Source: Sweltsa coloradensis (taxonomy: Eukaryota > Arthropoda > Insecta > Plecoptera > Chloroperlidae). From it: a stretch of DNA of 64,000 nt. Position numbers and translations under genes: made by a program. The notes under the pieces were generated by a model, which saw nothing but the letters and a program-made list of their open reading frames with translations, was not told the origin of the DNA and made no database searches. Location of the stretch: contig JAMZAV010000108.1 of assembly GCA_024449915.1 (NCBI GenBank), positions 434,001-498,000 on the forward strand. The letters are read 5' to 3'. Positions 34,030 through 46,907 of this stretch are shown in pieces (the stretch's first letter is position 1; every line of letters starts with the position of its first letter).

Positions 34030-34471
34030 TCGCTAACGCTTTTTCCAGTCGTGTTGATGGATGAGCTTTTATGGTTGATTATCGTTGTCATAAAAGTACG
34101 ATTTCTATGAGAAATATTTCTGTGATTGTCCCTTAAATCATCACATATCTAAGTTTAGTAATTTCAAACGTTCCCATAAAGTTCCATCAAGATCGGAGTA
34201 GCCGTTTGCGCGGTCACGGGCCATATATCACGAAAATATCGCATTAAAAATCGAAAAAATCGAAAAAGTACGATATTCACAAGAAATATGTATTCGATTG
34301 TACTTAAAAACTTGGCAGATCTAAATTTAGAGATTTTGAATGTCCCCTCCAATTTTTATTAATATCGCATTGACCGTTTGCCCGATAGAAAGCAAACAAA
34401 CAGACAAAAAAAAACACCCGGGCTATTTTTTTATCTGGATAAGTAAAATCGAAGTCTTCGTTTCGCTCGTA
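34030..34471 (-). mobile_element. Family B hairpin-ended repeat, copy 1
   Basis: The left end carries CGCTAACGCTTTTTCCAGTC and GTGTTGATGGATGAGC. The right end carries AATCGAAGTCTTCGTTTCGC. The interior has GAAAATATCGCATTAAAAAT, a CAAACAAACAGACAAAAAAA stretch and CACGGGCCATATATCACG, matching the longer copy at 40078. Related in layout to family A. Confidence 0.65.
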
Positions 34472-36038
34472 CAATTATTATTGTTTCCGTTTATAATAAC
34501 TGAATAATGAGGTTTTCTTGAACATTATAAATGATTTTAATTCATCCACAATCTGTGAATATCATGTTTCATGTAATTCTCGATAGCTATACGGATAAAC
34601 GTAAAATATAAATTTGTAGCGTATTTGAAAATCGTTAACTTACTATTTAGCATCCATAGCGCAGCACTCTTTATTTCATTATATCTAGTGATTAATTCAA
34701 TTTTCTTCGTCCCCCTTTTCCTTACTCATGTAAATGTATTTAAAATTCGTACTAATTCATACAGGTACCTCAAATTGTTTCTACCGAAACAAGCCCTTAA
34801 GCGTTTAATAATGTATTTCCAATGTTCTTCTCAAATACATAATAAAGAAAATGCAAACAATTCTATTGGAAACCAGCATAGATATGAAATTCATTAGGCA
34901 GAATATTGAGCAACAAACATTGAATATCAAACAGTTACGTAGAGCAATGAAACGCAGCAGTGGGAACAAATATCAAATACGGGTAGTGATTCTGGAAATC
35001 CCTCCCTCTCCAAACCCCCATAAGCCAGGACTTATTTAAGATAAAGAGCCCTTGATTCCCATGTTCGCCCCAAAGAAGTTTTGCCCGTGTTTTCTCTTCT
35101 GTATCTTTTCATCGTTTTAGGCTGCTTTTCTCATGGCTCGTCTTATTTTGTTACGAGCGTTTTTCTCGTTCAATGGTTTGCAAAAGATTTTCCTTTCCAC
35201 TTTAATACTGTCTTGTTTTTTAGAGCGATGGAAGAGGGGGTAAAAGAGAGACACAGTAGAAAAACGCGCCAACCGACGAAAGTTTCATCTCTTTAAAATA
35301 TAATTTTATCTTTTAAAAGACTTTGTAAAGAACGCTATTTAACAATAACTTAAGGTAATAGTTGAAAGCCGTATAAGCCTGTCTTATTGTATTTTCGTTT
35401 TTATAAGAAATGCCATTAAAGGTTTTATTTAAGGCTTGTTTACAAAGGAGCAGAAGAAGATGAAAATTGCTGCTTAACTAGCTGTAAAATCTTGTAAAGA
35501 CTTTTATTTAAAGAGGAATATTTTTTCAGAGTATTTTATGATAATTATTGTGCCGGCTGATTATTGAAGTATTTAATTGGTAGAATGTTGCATAGTTTTT
35601 AATGGTCGTTTTATTGACAATTATCGAATTAAATTGTATGTAAATAGTAGGTTTTATTTCCAATTTTGTAATATTATTGAAAAAACGAATGAATTATTAT
35701 TTGATGTACTACTTTGTAACACAAATACATTTTATATAGGTATTCTAAAATCCATCGAAACGGTAATTAAAAAAATACATCAATATTCAAAGTATTAATA
35801 ATCATAACAAAGTGTTGTTTTTTGTGTGTTTTTTTACACACACACACACAATTTACTCCATAAAAATGTAGGTCTTTTCAAAATAATTGCAATAAGTCCA
35901 TCTATGCATTGTATTAATCCTATATCAACTTGAATAATTTACAAGTTCAGAATTAGAGCAATTACATGCAATATGTTTAAACTACTAATTGCAGATAAAT
36001 TACAAGTAAAATTCCATCCATTCAGATGTATAATGCAA
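34472..36038. other. No gene seen
   Basis: AT-rich. Small ORFs without motifs. A short CA run lies near 35838-35850. Confidence 0.6.
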
Positions 36039-36163
36039 CTACAATTCAGAAATTAAAATGTACCCGTTCTGATGGTCTAGTGGTTAAGACGCCTGTCTGG
36101 AATGCGGGAGACCCGTGGTTCGAATCCCGGTTGGGGCGGACATTTTTAATTTCTGAATTGTAG
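36039..36163. mobile_element. Palindromic element carrying a tRNA-like core
   Basis: The left arm CTACAATTCAGAAATTAAAA (from 36039) is the near-perfect inverted copy of the right arm ending CTGAATTGTAG at 36163. One base of difference occurs in the A-run. The arms, about 25 bp each, directly frame a 73-nt tRNA-like sequence. The right arm and tRNA 3' half recur at 55010 (minus), and the arm with a T-arm remnant at 10798 and 12141. So this is a repeat family, not a lone tRNA gene. Confidence 0.7.
36066..36138 (+). tRNA. tRNA-like sequence (GGA anticodon by position), probably a tRNA pseudogene or SINE head
   Basis: It folds as a cloverleaf. The acceptor is GTTCTGA/TTGGGGC (mostly G-U tolerant pairs), the D arm GTCT...AGAC, the anticodon arm CCTGT-CTGGAAT-GCGGG, and the T loop TTCGAAT. 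Both internal pol III boxes fit consensus: A box TGGTCTAGTGG (36073-36083) and B box GGTTCGAATCC (36117-36127). The anticodon would be GGA (Ser), but the long serine variable arm is missing. D-arm and variable-loop wording resembles tRNA-Asp. The T stem has two mismatches. A functional tRNA is unlikely; pol III transcription is plausible. Confidence 0.5.
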
Positions 36164-37485
36164 TAAATAATAAAAGTATATAGCTGGAAACCCCCCAACT
36201 CGAATAGGCGTATACAGGGCCGCAAGTTTTGTCGCCTAAGCAGTCGCGTGCGCTTGGCTGCGGGCGAACGACCGTCGCCCTGGATTTAAATAAAACATAA
36301 ATTGAGTATACTTCTTTTCAAAAGGTTGTATGCTAATATCTGATAAAATGTGAAAAAAATATTTGCTGTATAAAGTATCATATTGAAAGACAAAGCACAT
36401 GGCATCATAATAGTCACGTCAAGCGGAACAAAGATACAAAATGGCAGCCTACATTCAGTCTGTATCTTTGTATCACCACAAACGAGAAGGCATGATGCAT
36501 TGTTGAGTCGCTAAGTCCACACATCAATCAACTTCAACGCATACCAACGTAACGGATTGTTTTGAAAGGATAACGTTTAGCGCGAAATTCACGTACGCCT
36601 GTCAACTAGGATTTAAACGATTTAAATAAATGTAGTTATTACAGTCATGTTAGCATCCAACTGAACATTCACGCAATAGCAAAATCGCAACTGGGTGGTA
36701 TCTTAAAGTAACTTTTCGCTTCAAAACAATAAGGTGACATACTTTAAATTGCAATAATGACAAATAATAAAATGATAAAAAACGATAATAAATAATAATG
36801 ATGATAATAAATAATAATGGTGATAATCAATTACAATTATTATTTATTTTCCAATATTATGCTTAGTTAAGAAGGTTGGCAGAAAAGGGCAGTATGCCCC
36901 AAGCGCAAGGTGTCTGCCAATCTCTACACAACAAATTGAGAGAATAAACTATAACACTTATAATACATAGAACATAGAAACACAAAAGAGACAGATATAG
37001 AAGATACAAATTAACAAAACATTAATTATTCAAAATCATAGTCAGATTTAAGCAATCATAATGTAGAAGAATTAATAGCTCTCTTGAAGCAGACATGACA
37101 AGACCTTGTATTTCATCGGATAGGGAATAGTTCCAAGTTTTGTCAGCTCGGCAGCAGAGCCCACTTATGTAGGCTGTAGGCACTGGTTCGGGCAAATGGA
37201 GGGTGGCGTGATGGACTGGGCCTGGTGACGTATTAAATCACAAAGGTTCCAAGACACCCGATGTAATGGGTCAAGGTCCACACAGCCAGTCAGCATCATT
37301 ATTAAAAACAAAACTTCCACTTGATTCATGAGTATTTCGATTGTGGTTAGGTGACATTTACCACGGCGCGTAGACGCACTATTGTTTTTCAAATGACTGG
37401 TAAAAAAAAATTGTTTATATAAATCCTGATAACATCCTTTACGACACAAAAGGTTTAACCTTATCACTTTTTTTAAATATTATTA
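36164..37485. other. No gene seen
   Basis: AT-rich spacer with AAT-type simple repeats near 36770-36845. Confidence 0.6.
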
Positions 37486-37704
37486 TTTTGGTGGAGGTGC
37501 CGGGTCTGAGTAGGTTGAATGTTAAATGCAGTTTTATATTGTTCAACAATTTATAATCAATTCCCCCACCCCCCAATCAACTCTTCAACATCAAAATAAA
37601 CATCGTGCAACATCATCTTAACAACGATCAAAGAATTATAATTGTTTTGCAATATAAAACTGCGTTTAACATTCAATTACACCGACCCGGCACCTCCACC
37701 AAAA
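37486..37704. mobile_element. Foldback MITE with TTTTGGTGGAGGTGCCGGGT ends
   Basis: 219 bp. Both ends carry the 20-bp motif, pointing inward. The inverted similarity extends through TGAATGTTAAATGCAGTTTT to about 70 bp each side. The centre holds a CCCCCACCCCCC run. AT-rich flanks (TATTATT on both sides) prevent a certain target duplication call. Non-coding. Confidence 0.75.
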
Positions 37705-38749
37705 TATTATTTTTTAAATTAAGTTGTGAGTCTAAACCTTTCGTGCCGAAAAGGATTTTTAGTCACTATTCACATTAACAATTTGTTTTTTGTTTTTTCA
37801 GCCATTATCATCACCATTATTATTATAAGGCTATTATTTATTTTCATATTAGGCTTTATTATGTATCGTTTGTAGTATAGAATGTAGTATGTGTAGTTTT
37901 GCCATTACGTATGGTTTTGTTCTCCACAAAACGCAGTCTAATTTAATATTGTTTCCATGTATTAATCTATGGCTATAATAAAGAACATGAACATGAACAT
38001 TATCATTTATTATTTTTTATTATTATTATTTATTTATTTTATTTTATTGCTATAAAGCGAATAGTTACCGTTAGATATGAATTGTCATTATTTTACATCG
38101 ATAATCAAATGGCATGTTCCATAATATAAAAATTAGTTGTATTTAAATAGTAAATAGGCTAACTTAGAGAGATTTTATCTGACAACTCGACATAAATCGA
38201 TAATGTTTTTAATTTCATCAAATCAATCTTGTTGTTACACATTATTTAGAATTAATGAAACTTAACGCTAAAAGTAATTAATAGCACTAATAATCGTAGT
38301 CGATTCATCGAAATACGTAAATCAAGCATTAACTGCGAAAGATTCGCATATCTAAACGCCAAGTACTACCAAAACGGGTAATGCAATTGTTATTGCAAAG
38401 TTTTTACATTATTCGAGATTACAATTGCCTCTTAACTCAAATCTATTAGATAATCCCATTAATTCTATTCTCAATTGAATGTCTCAACTTTGAGTATGTT
38501 CAAACCAAGTAATCATTTGAATATCATACAATAAGCTGCCAATGCACAGACAATGGCTGCATAGTTCGTCGTCAACTATGCATCCACAAGCGTCTTGGTC
38601 TATTCTACACAAGGTAGCTTTAGAACTGTCAGCTAATGCTTCTCTACGCATTCCGCATATAAGGCCACAAGGTTACTTAGACTGGTATAGTAAATGCAAG
38701 CGTAACTTGATGCCGGGATTATCTATAATAACATTATAAATTACACAAA
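37705..38749. other. No gene seen
   Basis: AT-rich spacer with ATTATTATT-type simple repeats near 38010-38045. Confidence 0.6.
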
Positions 38750-39170
38750 CGGGTAATTACCCCCGTCTGGGTCTGGGTGGGGCCCAGGGATTACCTTATC
38801 GTACAAGTGGAAAAAAAGAGGACGTCGTCGGGAAAATTTCTCCTTCCCTTTGACCTCCCCGAAGACGACAACGACAGTAATGACAACACAAACTATGACA
38901 CAGACGAAGACGACGACGACGTGGTGGAACCTCGAACTCCTGCCCTCTCCATACTTTCCCCTTTCCCCCTACAACCCCCCTCCCCGCACCTTTGCCTGCC
39001 CGGGCTTGATTTCGTCACAGGCCACATGACCCCCGCCCCGGCCACTTGCCTGTGTCTGGTTCGGAACAGCACAGGCCTGCCCTCCCCGTGTTCCCCCGCG
39101 TCTCTCCTTACTCCCCCCTCTTTTAGAAAAATTATAACCATCAGGCACTATAATAACCTAAGTGTTTTGT
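38750..39170 (+). repeat. GC-rich repeat with Asp-rich ORF, copy 2
   Basis: It contains an open frame of 131 codons from an ATG at 38777 to 39172. LLPFDLPEDDNDSNDNTNYD is followed by further Asp/Glu and then a Pro/Ser-rich stretch with several Cys. It is homologous to 15083-15440 on the minus strand, where the frame is broken, so it is a repeat or old gene fragment. The GC content stands out sharply from the surroundings. There is no recognised domain, and function is unknown. Confidence 0.45.
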
Positions 39171-40077
39171 GACCTTAAACCCCATTAACTACCTAAATAA
39201 CTTAAACGGGTGATAAGTATTTTGATACAGTAGCTGTTAACCTCAAATAATATCAAAAACCCTTTTAGTTAACTCGCCGCAATACCCAAATTACCGTTAC
39301 TGTTACAAGATCATATACACTCCGGTGTAAGCGTGTCATTATCGCATACTATTACTTTGTATGCGCTAAAGTTTTCAATGTGTTTCCAACTTTTACAAAG
39401 TACACATTATTCGGATCGATTTTTCTTACCGAATACTTTGAACACTTTTTAATTATGCGCAAAAGCTTATGTGTTTTTAAACTTTTAACGAGTACAAATT
39501 AGTCTAGTCTATTTTTCTTACCGATTACTTTGCTCACTTTTTGATTAGGTGCTAAAGTTTTGTGTTTCCAAACTTTTAAAATGTACACATTAATCAAATC
39601 TAATTTTGTCACTGTAACTTGCACACACAAAAAAAATGAGGACTCAGGAAAAATAATTTATTAACATAAAATAGATCATATAATGAGCACCTACACAAAT
39701 AATAAATGTCGGAAGTCCACTTAATATAAAAAAAAAACTTTGTAACAACACTACTGCCCCGGAGAACCTAGCCCCTCGACTGAAACCTTCTTTGATCCAT
39801 ACAGCCGAGGTTCCCGTTTATAAGGTTTATAGGGAAAATAAGATCTCACTAGTGTCATAAAATAAGTTGTAATAACATGTAAATAAAGAACATATGCAGA
39901 TGTCAAAACATTTGTAGATTATAATTAATTATGAGTTAAATGTTAACCTTCTTAATCTCCACAAATTAGTATATCGGGCTCAAACATTATTGTGTGTGGC
40001 CAGGTTCATCAAATAAAACGATTCGGTGGAAGTAACCGATTGTCAGGGAGGAAAAATATGATGCAGACATGTTTATT
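39171..40077. other. No gene seen
   Basis: AT-rich. Loosely repeated TTTTCTTACCGA(A/T)TACTTTG phrases at about 39423 and 39515 suggest a short degenerate tandem duplication (period about 90 bp). Confidence 0.55.
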
Positions 40078-40840
40078 ATTAGGAAACGCTAAAGTCCCGC
40101 CGCGTTGATGGATGAGCGGTTTTTGTAAGTTTTTTTGTTTGCGTGGGACCACTTTTCCTTTGCAAGTGCTTTGTGAATGCATTGTAGGTGATTGTTGTCG
40201 AGTTTCAAATGTTACTTGTTAATGGTTATTATAAACCTCAGAAAAAAACTCATATCTAAACCTTTCTTCTATGGATTCTGGCTAACTTTTTCAACTTTTT
40301 CTTTAAAAAGGTACTACATCACCATAACCTTAATGTTCAAAGTGAAATATGAACGTTGTACCGCCCCACCCGTTTGTTCAGAATCGGCCCAAATGTCACG
40401 AAAATTTTTCGGCACAAAAAATCGTAAAAGTACGTTTATTTTTTGGGTTCTGGTTACCTTTTTCAACTTTTTTTTCACAAGGTACCACATCACCATAACC
40501 CTTTAAAGTCCATTTAAAATATTTAAAACTTTGTAGCCCCACCCGTTTGGTTTAGAATCGGCCCAAATGTCACGAAAATATCGCACTAAAAATAAAAAAA
40601 ATCGTAAAAGTGCGATATTCATGAGAAATATTTCTTCGATTGTACCCAAAAAAGTGGCACGTCTAAGTTCAAGATTTTTGAAGGTCTTGTCCAAATTTTC
40701 ATCAAGATCGCTTATTTCCGTTTGCCCCGGAATCGTGCGAACAAACAGACAAAAAAAACACAAAAAAAACACAAAAAACAACCGAGCTAAAAATTTTTTG
40801 AGGGGTCAGTGAAATTGAAGTTTTTCGCTTCGCTCATCCC
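40078..40840 (-). mobile_element. Family B hairpin-ended repeat, copy 2
   Basis: 763 bp. The left end is ATTAGGAAACGCTAAAGTCC then CGCGTTGATGGATGAGCGG. The right end is TTTTTCGCTTCGCTCATCC. Inside, a block with CTTTTTCAAC, GGTACTACATCACCATAACC and CCCACCCGTTTG is present twice (about 40280-40400 and 40450-40570). Layout mirrors family A: mini-hairpin AACGC/GCGTT at one end and GGATGAGC-type inverted subterminal sequence at the other. Confidence 0.7.
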
Positions 40841-41960
40841 AATTAATTTGTGGGAGGGATTATTATGAGTAGGTACAGCTCTACTTACTACATCAAAATT
40901 AAATTTAACAATACTCTCCCAGCAAACGTTAATGACATTGGAAGACCTAAACACATTTAAAAAAGACTAAACGAGTAATTCTTTACCCCTTTATTTTATT
41001 TTTATATATTTTTTTTATTTCAACAGTATAAATGAATTCTTAGACAAAACAAAACTACAGCAGTGAAACACAATTTGATTAAGCCTACAATAGTTTACCT
41101 TTTATCAAAATCATTTTCTCTGAATATCAGTATTAGTTTGTCCGAGTTATGGAGAGTGTTACAATTGTTATTTTATGTGTAATTTCAATTTTCAATTTTA
41201 AGAATGTTAATACCGGTCATTTCATATCTCACTTGACACACATAATCAAGTAACTAATATTGTATTAATTGCTAAATAAACTATAACTATAACTAAATCT
41301 ATAACTTATTAATTAATTTATTTATTTTATTTATTTATTTATTTATTTTTATTTATTTTAACGGGTTTTTTTCTATCCTATTCAGTTATGTTTCAAAAAA
41401 ACTTAAAATAAATTTTAATTTAAAAAACATTTTAATTTTTGGTTACTACGATGTTGATTTTCTTAAAGGGGATAAATTTTTACCTCCCTTGGGGGATGGA
41501 CGAATTCCGATGGATATTTTAGCGGTTTAACTTAATGGATATTCGCTGAGCTACTCGTACGTAGGTTAAGAAGCGGATCTCGTGATCGGCATCAAGGGGT
41601 GTACACCTTAATGAAAATTAGAGAATGTCGTTTGTGTTATTAACAAAGGACTTAAAACCATCTTACACAAACAATGGAGTTTGGGGTAGAAGGTTTTAAG
41701 TTCAAGGTCCATAAAAAGGCTAGAGTGAGGACGCTCAACGTTTGGAGTGTGGTTTTTTCGGATTTTTCGGATTTCATGTAGAAAAAAAATTCCATGTTTT
41801 GGTTTCACCCGCCAACAGATATCTAAATGCATACATCACGTACTTAGCCATTTCTTTATTTTATTCGCAATTGTTTTAATGAGAGTCCTGGATGTTCATT
41901 TTTACACTGAAACTTGTTCACACAAACACTGAATATATACACAAACAATAAAAATCTTCT
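40841..41960. other. No gene seen
   Basis: AT-rich spacer with a TTTA microsatellite at about 41310-41360. Confidence 0.6.
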
Positions 41961-42391
41961 GTGTGGCTCGTTGGTGCTGTGGTTAGCGTATCTGCTTCCA
42001 ATGCAGAAGGTCCAGGGTTCGATTCCCTCTAAAGTCAGAAGTTTTTAACTTCTGATTTGGACTTCAGTCCATCAGTTCTTGTCTTAGGAGTTTGTAAACG
42101 GTGACTTTGGAGCCGTCCTAGCAACGAAGCACATAATAAATTTCAGAGTTGTTCTGAATCGGCCTTGTTGATTCTGGCGTTGATTCGCGGGTGTTCGCAC
42201 TGTCCATACCACTAATCGCTATATTTCCGATTAAAAATATCGATCTTTACTTGGTTATCGCTCACTCGTCGATTGCGTCGGGGCCTACAGGGTTGGCTTG
42301 GTCGCTTTGATTTAAAGTCCCCCACTAAAAATCAGTTATATAACTGAGTGGGTAGACTCTAAGTAAAATTTCTTTAATTTATTTATTTATA
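41961..42391 (+). repeat. Type 1 SINE, best copy, tRNA-Gly(TCC)-like head
   Basis: The first ~75 bp are tRNA-like: GTTGGTGCTGTGGTTAGCG, anticodon arm TCTGCTTCCAATGCAGA (TCC) and a perfect B box GGTTCGATTCC at 42016-42026. A ~300-bp body with GCCGTCCTAGCAACG and GCCTACAGGGTTGGCTTGGT leads to a TTTATTTATTTAT tail. SINEs of this build are transcribed by pol III and moved by a partner LINE. Other copies or fragments are at 12328, 17385, 20471, 43290 (-), 46908 (-), 52840 (-), 54088 and 56310. Confidence 0.85.
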
Positions 42392-42717
42392 ACTTACACT
42401 CAAAAGCAAACATTTTACACACTAGAAATACGCTTAAACACAAATTTATGCACACACAAATATACCAATATACTCAAACACTTGAACAAAAGATTGACTC
42501 TAACTAATAAACTTAAACACTGAACATATTATATAGGCCTACTAACATATACACTGAAACGAAAACATTTGCGCTGAACAAACACTCAAATACAAAGAAA
42601 AAACTTATACTCAAAACACATACATTCAAACAAATGTATAAAAATTCGTTCAAATTCAAACACGCATAGAATCTAAAGCATTAAAAAACATATTCGAACT
42701 TATGCACTCGAAATACG
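42392..42717. other. Unique AT/CA-rich spacer
   Basis: A-rich with recurring ACTCAAA/ACACT phrases leading into the CA repeat. No gene. Confidence 0.55.
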
Positions 42718-42860
42718 GACACACAATACGCGCACACACAATACGCACACACACACACACACAATACGCACACACACAATACGCGCACACACAATCGCAC
42801 ACACACACACACACAAAACGCACACACACAATACGCGCACACACAATGCGCACACACACA

Positions 42861-42912
<52 letters not shown>
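42718..42912. repeat. (CA)n compound microsatellite
   Basis: CA runs are interrupted by ATACGCG, ending in a pure run of about 25 units at 42863-42912. The alternating purine-pyrimidine sequence can adopt Z-DNA. Cys/Val-repeat ORFs across it are artefacts. Confidence 0.95.
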
Positions 42913-42915
<3 letters not shown>

Positions 42916-43289
42916 ACTCCAACTGGGTCAACTGAACGGACTGGTTCAGCATCTTGTCATAGCCGCCGATAAAGAGACGCCGGCTGCCAACGTTCGACTT
43001 GGATGGTTGACAAACTCTTCAGAGCAAGAGCTAAAAATGTACTTAACCAACTGGCGTTGTTCAGTTCGGCTCGGGACGATAAATAGAGCATAGGCGAGTA
43101 AAACAGATACACTTGTGGGCTTGGAAACCACGGCAATTAGGAGGAGCATAAATATGCAGAGCAAACCGCATATAGAACCTGCAATAAGGATATTGCTTAG
43201 CAGCCGTAATCATAATAAAAAGTATGATGCAACAGCAAAATAATGAGATTTCTAGTACTAGCCACCTCTCGTTTCAATAAACAAAACAA

Positions 43290-43415
43290 ATTCGTATTTA
43301 GTGTCTACCCACTCAAGTCACAGAACTGATTTTAAGCGGGGAACATTAAATTTAACCAAGACAATCATGTAGGTGCTGACACCATCGTTGAGTGAACAAT
43401 GACCAACGGATTATA
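43290..43415 (-). repeat. Type 1 SINE 3' fragment
   Basis: TTCGTATTTAGTGTCTACCC, then CACAGAACTGATTTTAAGCG and ACACCATCGTTGAGTGAACA are the inverted 3' half of the SINE at 41961. Confidence 0.7.
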
Positions 43416-46400
43416 ATCATATATTACATTCGAAGCAGCTCATTCTTACAATTCGTATTCAAGATTATTACATGGAAGTCAATTTGAAAAAGTATATATT
43501 ATATTATTTTATTACTAGACGTTTAAATAAATTTAAAAATTTAAAATTTAAAAAAAAAGCATAAGATAAGATTTTGAAAACAACGCTAATTTGTTATACA
43601 TACGTCCTTTGAAGAAGAATTGTCACTGAAAAAAAAACGGTCAATTCCAGAGACTTTACTAAAAACGAAGCAACAAATTGTTCATGTTGTGTGTATATTA
43701 CAAATTAATTAACACATTACAGTTTCGAAATATTATAAAGTTGATATATTTGTTCCCAATTATTTCATTTAATGTTTGTATATATTGTAACAGAACGCTG
43801 TACGATTAAAAAAAACTGTGGAAAGTGAAAGACAGCTATAAATACTTTCATTTCATTCCAAACGTTCAAACAGAAAAAGAAATTAACGTCTCGTAACTTG
43901 TATAATCCCAGTTGAACATTTAAGCTAAGAGGCCGACTCATGTTTCTCTAAATGCGGAGGTCTTTAGTTCTTGAATGTTGGCAATAACTCACTACGATCA
44001 TAAGCTCGCTTTCTAGCAGAATGGCGACACTGCTCGCCACGTCACCCTAGGATTTCTAATTAGTTTTTATTTATACTGTGATTTGTTTCTTCCACTTCTT
44101 GCCCATAGCTGCTGCTTTAATCTTTATTTTCTTTCTAGATTAGAAGAAAGATGTTGTAATTTGCCAAAGAGAATATAGCATCGCGTCGTTTGAAGAAGGC
44201 TTACAAACAAGGATCCCCGACGAGATGGCGATGAAATGAGAGCGAGTACAAAAGGTAAAACAGAATCGAGTTGAAAAGCTTCAGGACAGAAGAATACTTA
44301 ACCAAATTTATTTTATTAATGTATAAAGATGCATCTGAATCGCTGTTCCAAATAATTTGATTACATTTATTTTGTCAACTTTAAATTCGTGTTAAAAATA
44401 ACAATATTTAATTCAATAATACTAAACAATGGCTGTGGTACGTGGCAAAACCGTCACGCATACCAAATTAATGAATAAAATATAAATGAAATTTATTTCA
44501 TTTACACCTCTGAAACCACATTTGAAAGAGGTTTTCTCTACGAGGTCATGAACAATTAACCAGCTCGTTCTTTGCAACGAGGACGACGTAGCTAACGAAC
44601 CCACAACACAGGAATATATTCATGAACATGATCCATCCCCACCTAGAGGTTCCCGACACCTTCAATACGAGCAGAGAAACTCGACGAGGTCTAACGTCAC
44701 AAGAAGTTTTCTCAGACAGAAAGAGAAAACCAGCGAGATTCTATTTACTGTTCAAACTCAAAACATAACCCTCTGTTAGTTATCTTGCATGTTGTTGCTT
44801 TGTGTTAAAGTCGTGGCAAGATATAAATCATAAATTAAAACTAAAAATCTCTTGATTTGAATGCTCGTAAACTTTCAGTAGGTAGCTGGTTTTTTTTTTT
44901 TTTTTTTTTATTTGAGTTCGATTCAGCTGTGGCCTTTGGAAGTTCTTTAACAACTACAGTCACACACTTAACGTACTAAATCACCCAAATAGGGTTAATT
45001 TTAGTGTCCCTGACAAGTTTTTAAGTACAAACCTTTTTTTTTCAATTGTTGATTCATTTTGTTCACGTTTGACAAATCGGATAATCACAGACATGCATGT
45101 TTTTATTTTTCTAGTTTTTCATATCAAAACCTATCTGTTTATGTTCTTATCATATCATCACGAACTATTATATTGCACTAGACATAAACTAGAATTAAAC
45201 TATATACGGAAAGGGGAGGGGAGGGGAGTCGAGGCAAAACAAGAGACAATTAAGGTGAACTCGTCAGTCTATGTATTGATTGATTAATTAAAAGTCTTAT
45301 CTTCTTCAGATATAAAAACTGATTAACAGTGGATGAAAATAAACAAAAAATAATGATTTGTAGTTGCACATTTTAAGAAAATATCACAACGACAATGAAA
45401 ATTAAGACAATAGCTATGATACATAATATGTTGGAATGTTAAATAAACATAAATCCAATATAAATTTACTAAGATAAAAAATGATGAAATAAATATCAAT
45501 GTTAAACAATCAATTAGTTTAGTAAACGGAGAAAGAAAAATAATAAAATGTATTTAAAGTTTGCAGTGTTCGATAATTTTATTGTATTGTTTTGAATTGT
45601 TGTTACCATTATTATCCAGGGTAAGCAATTTTGGAATAAATCTTTATTAATAAACTTTTGTACTCACGTCTTTCTCTCTACTCTTTTGGCTTGGATCCAA
45701 CAAGTAGGTGTTGAATGAAGACTGTCATTACAGCTTCAGAAAGCAAGGGTAGTGGTTTTGAAAATTGCAATTTACATTTCACAAAGAAAACTTATCCCAG
45801 ACGAGGAATCTTATTTCGAAAAAGAATAAAAAGAATGTTTCATTTGTCCCCTCAAAGTCTACAAATACAATTGCCTTTGTGTATGAGATAGGAGAAATGT
45901 GATTTGTCTTCTGGCGTGAATCTTAATTGTGTCATGCGATTGATGTTAGTATTTAACTCTATGCCAAAAAAATACAAGCAAATAGTGAAGTAGCGCGTGT
46001 CATCATTCCGATTCTTATAGTATATTACTCTAATTCGATACATTATAATTGATATCCTTAAACACCCTAGTGAGTAATTTTACTTCCCTGTGCAAGAAGT
46101 ACTTGTGGCAGAACCTATTACATGTGCCGTGTTAGTTTTGGGCTTCAGCAAGGCTCTTCGCGGCACGAGATTTCTTCATGGACTTAAAGTGTTTTAGCAA
46201 AATATTTGCTAGCGTCGACGCCGTTTCGTGTTGTTGTCAAATGTAATGACAAAAGATAAACAAAAAAATAATAGCCCACTTACTAAGATAATTGTCATAG
46301 TTTTGCGACATATTGTACATTTTGTCAGTTTGAATAAATATTAATTTTGTTTATTTGTAAATTTTGTAATTTGTAAGTTTGGTATTTAATATTGTGTTTT

Positions 46401-46907
46401 ATTTTTAAATAGTACTTTGTATTGAAAAAGCCATATTTTCTTATAAAATTAATAATACTACATCAATTATATTGTTTCCATAGAGGCACAATGGCTGACA
46501 TGTACCATTTGTTTTGTTTTTGTTCAATTGGTAACAAGCGTAGCCTGGTAATGTGCGGGAAATTAAATGGGGATAGTGTCGTGAAAACTATAAGAACTAG
46601 ACCAGTACGAGTTATGATTTCTTCTCGATTTCTGCGGATAAGTCTCCGAGTCTCTAACTTCTTGGGAGACAAACAGAGCTTTAATTAACTTTGTTCTCGG
46701 CCGAACCATAAGATAAAGAGAGGGGGGTTAGAGAGAGGGAGGGAGATAGAGAGGGGAAATGATCGTCGTCGATAAATATAATTCATAATCGGAATCTTCA
46801 AAACATAAACAAGAACCATGTAAAGGCTTTCAATTGTTATGCAATTACATCACTATAAGTTTTCTTTAAATCAAATTTGATGTATAAATAACAATTTCTA
46901 CATAAAC
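43416..46907. other. No gene seen
   Basis: About 3.5 kb of AT-rich unique sequence with a poly-T tract at 44890-44909. ORFs are all under 90 codons and lack motifs. Confidence 0.6.

Noticed and set aside
36066..36138. Functional tRNA-Ser(GGA)
   Set aside because: There is no long variable arm, the T stem has two mismatches, and related copies show it belongs to a repeat family.
42656..42912. Several Cys/Val or His/Thr repeat ORFs
   Set aside because: They are translations of the CA microsatellite in different frames, with no unique sequence.
44890..44909. Poly-T run as a possible LINE poly(A) tail on the minus strand
   Set aside because: No LINE or SINE sequence was recognised next to it.
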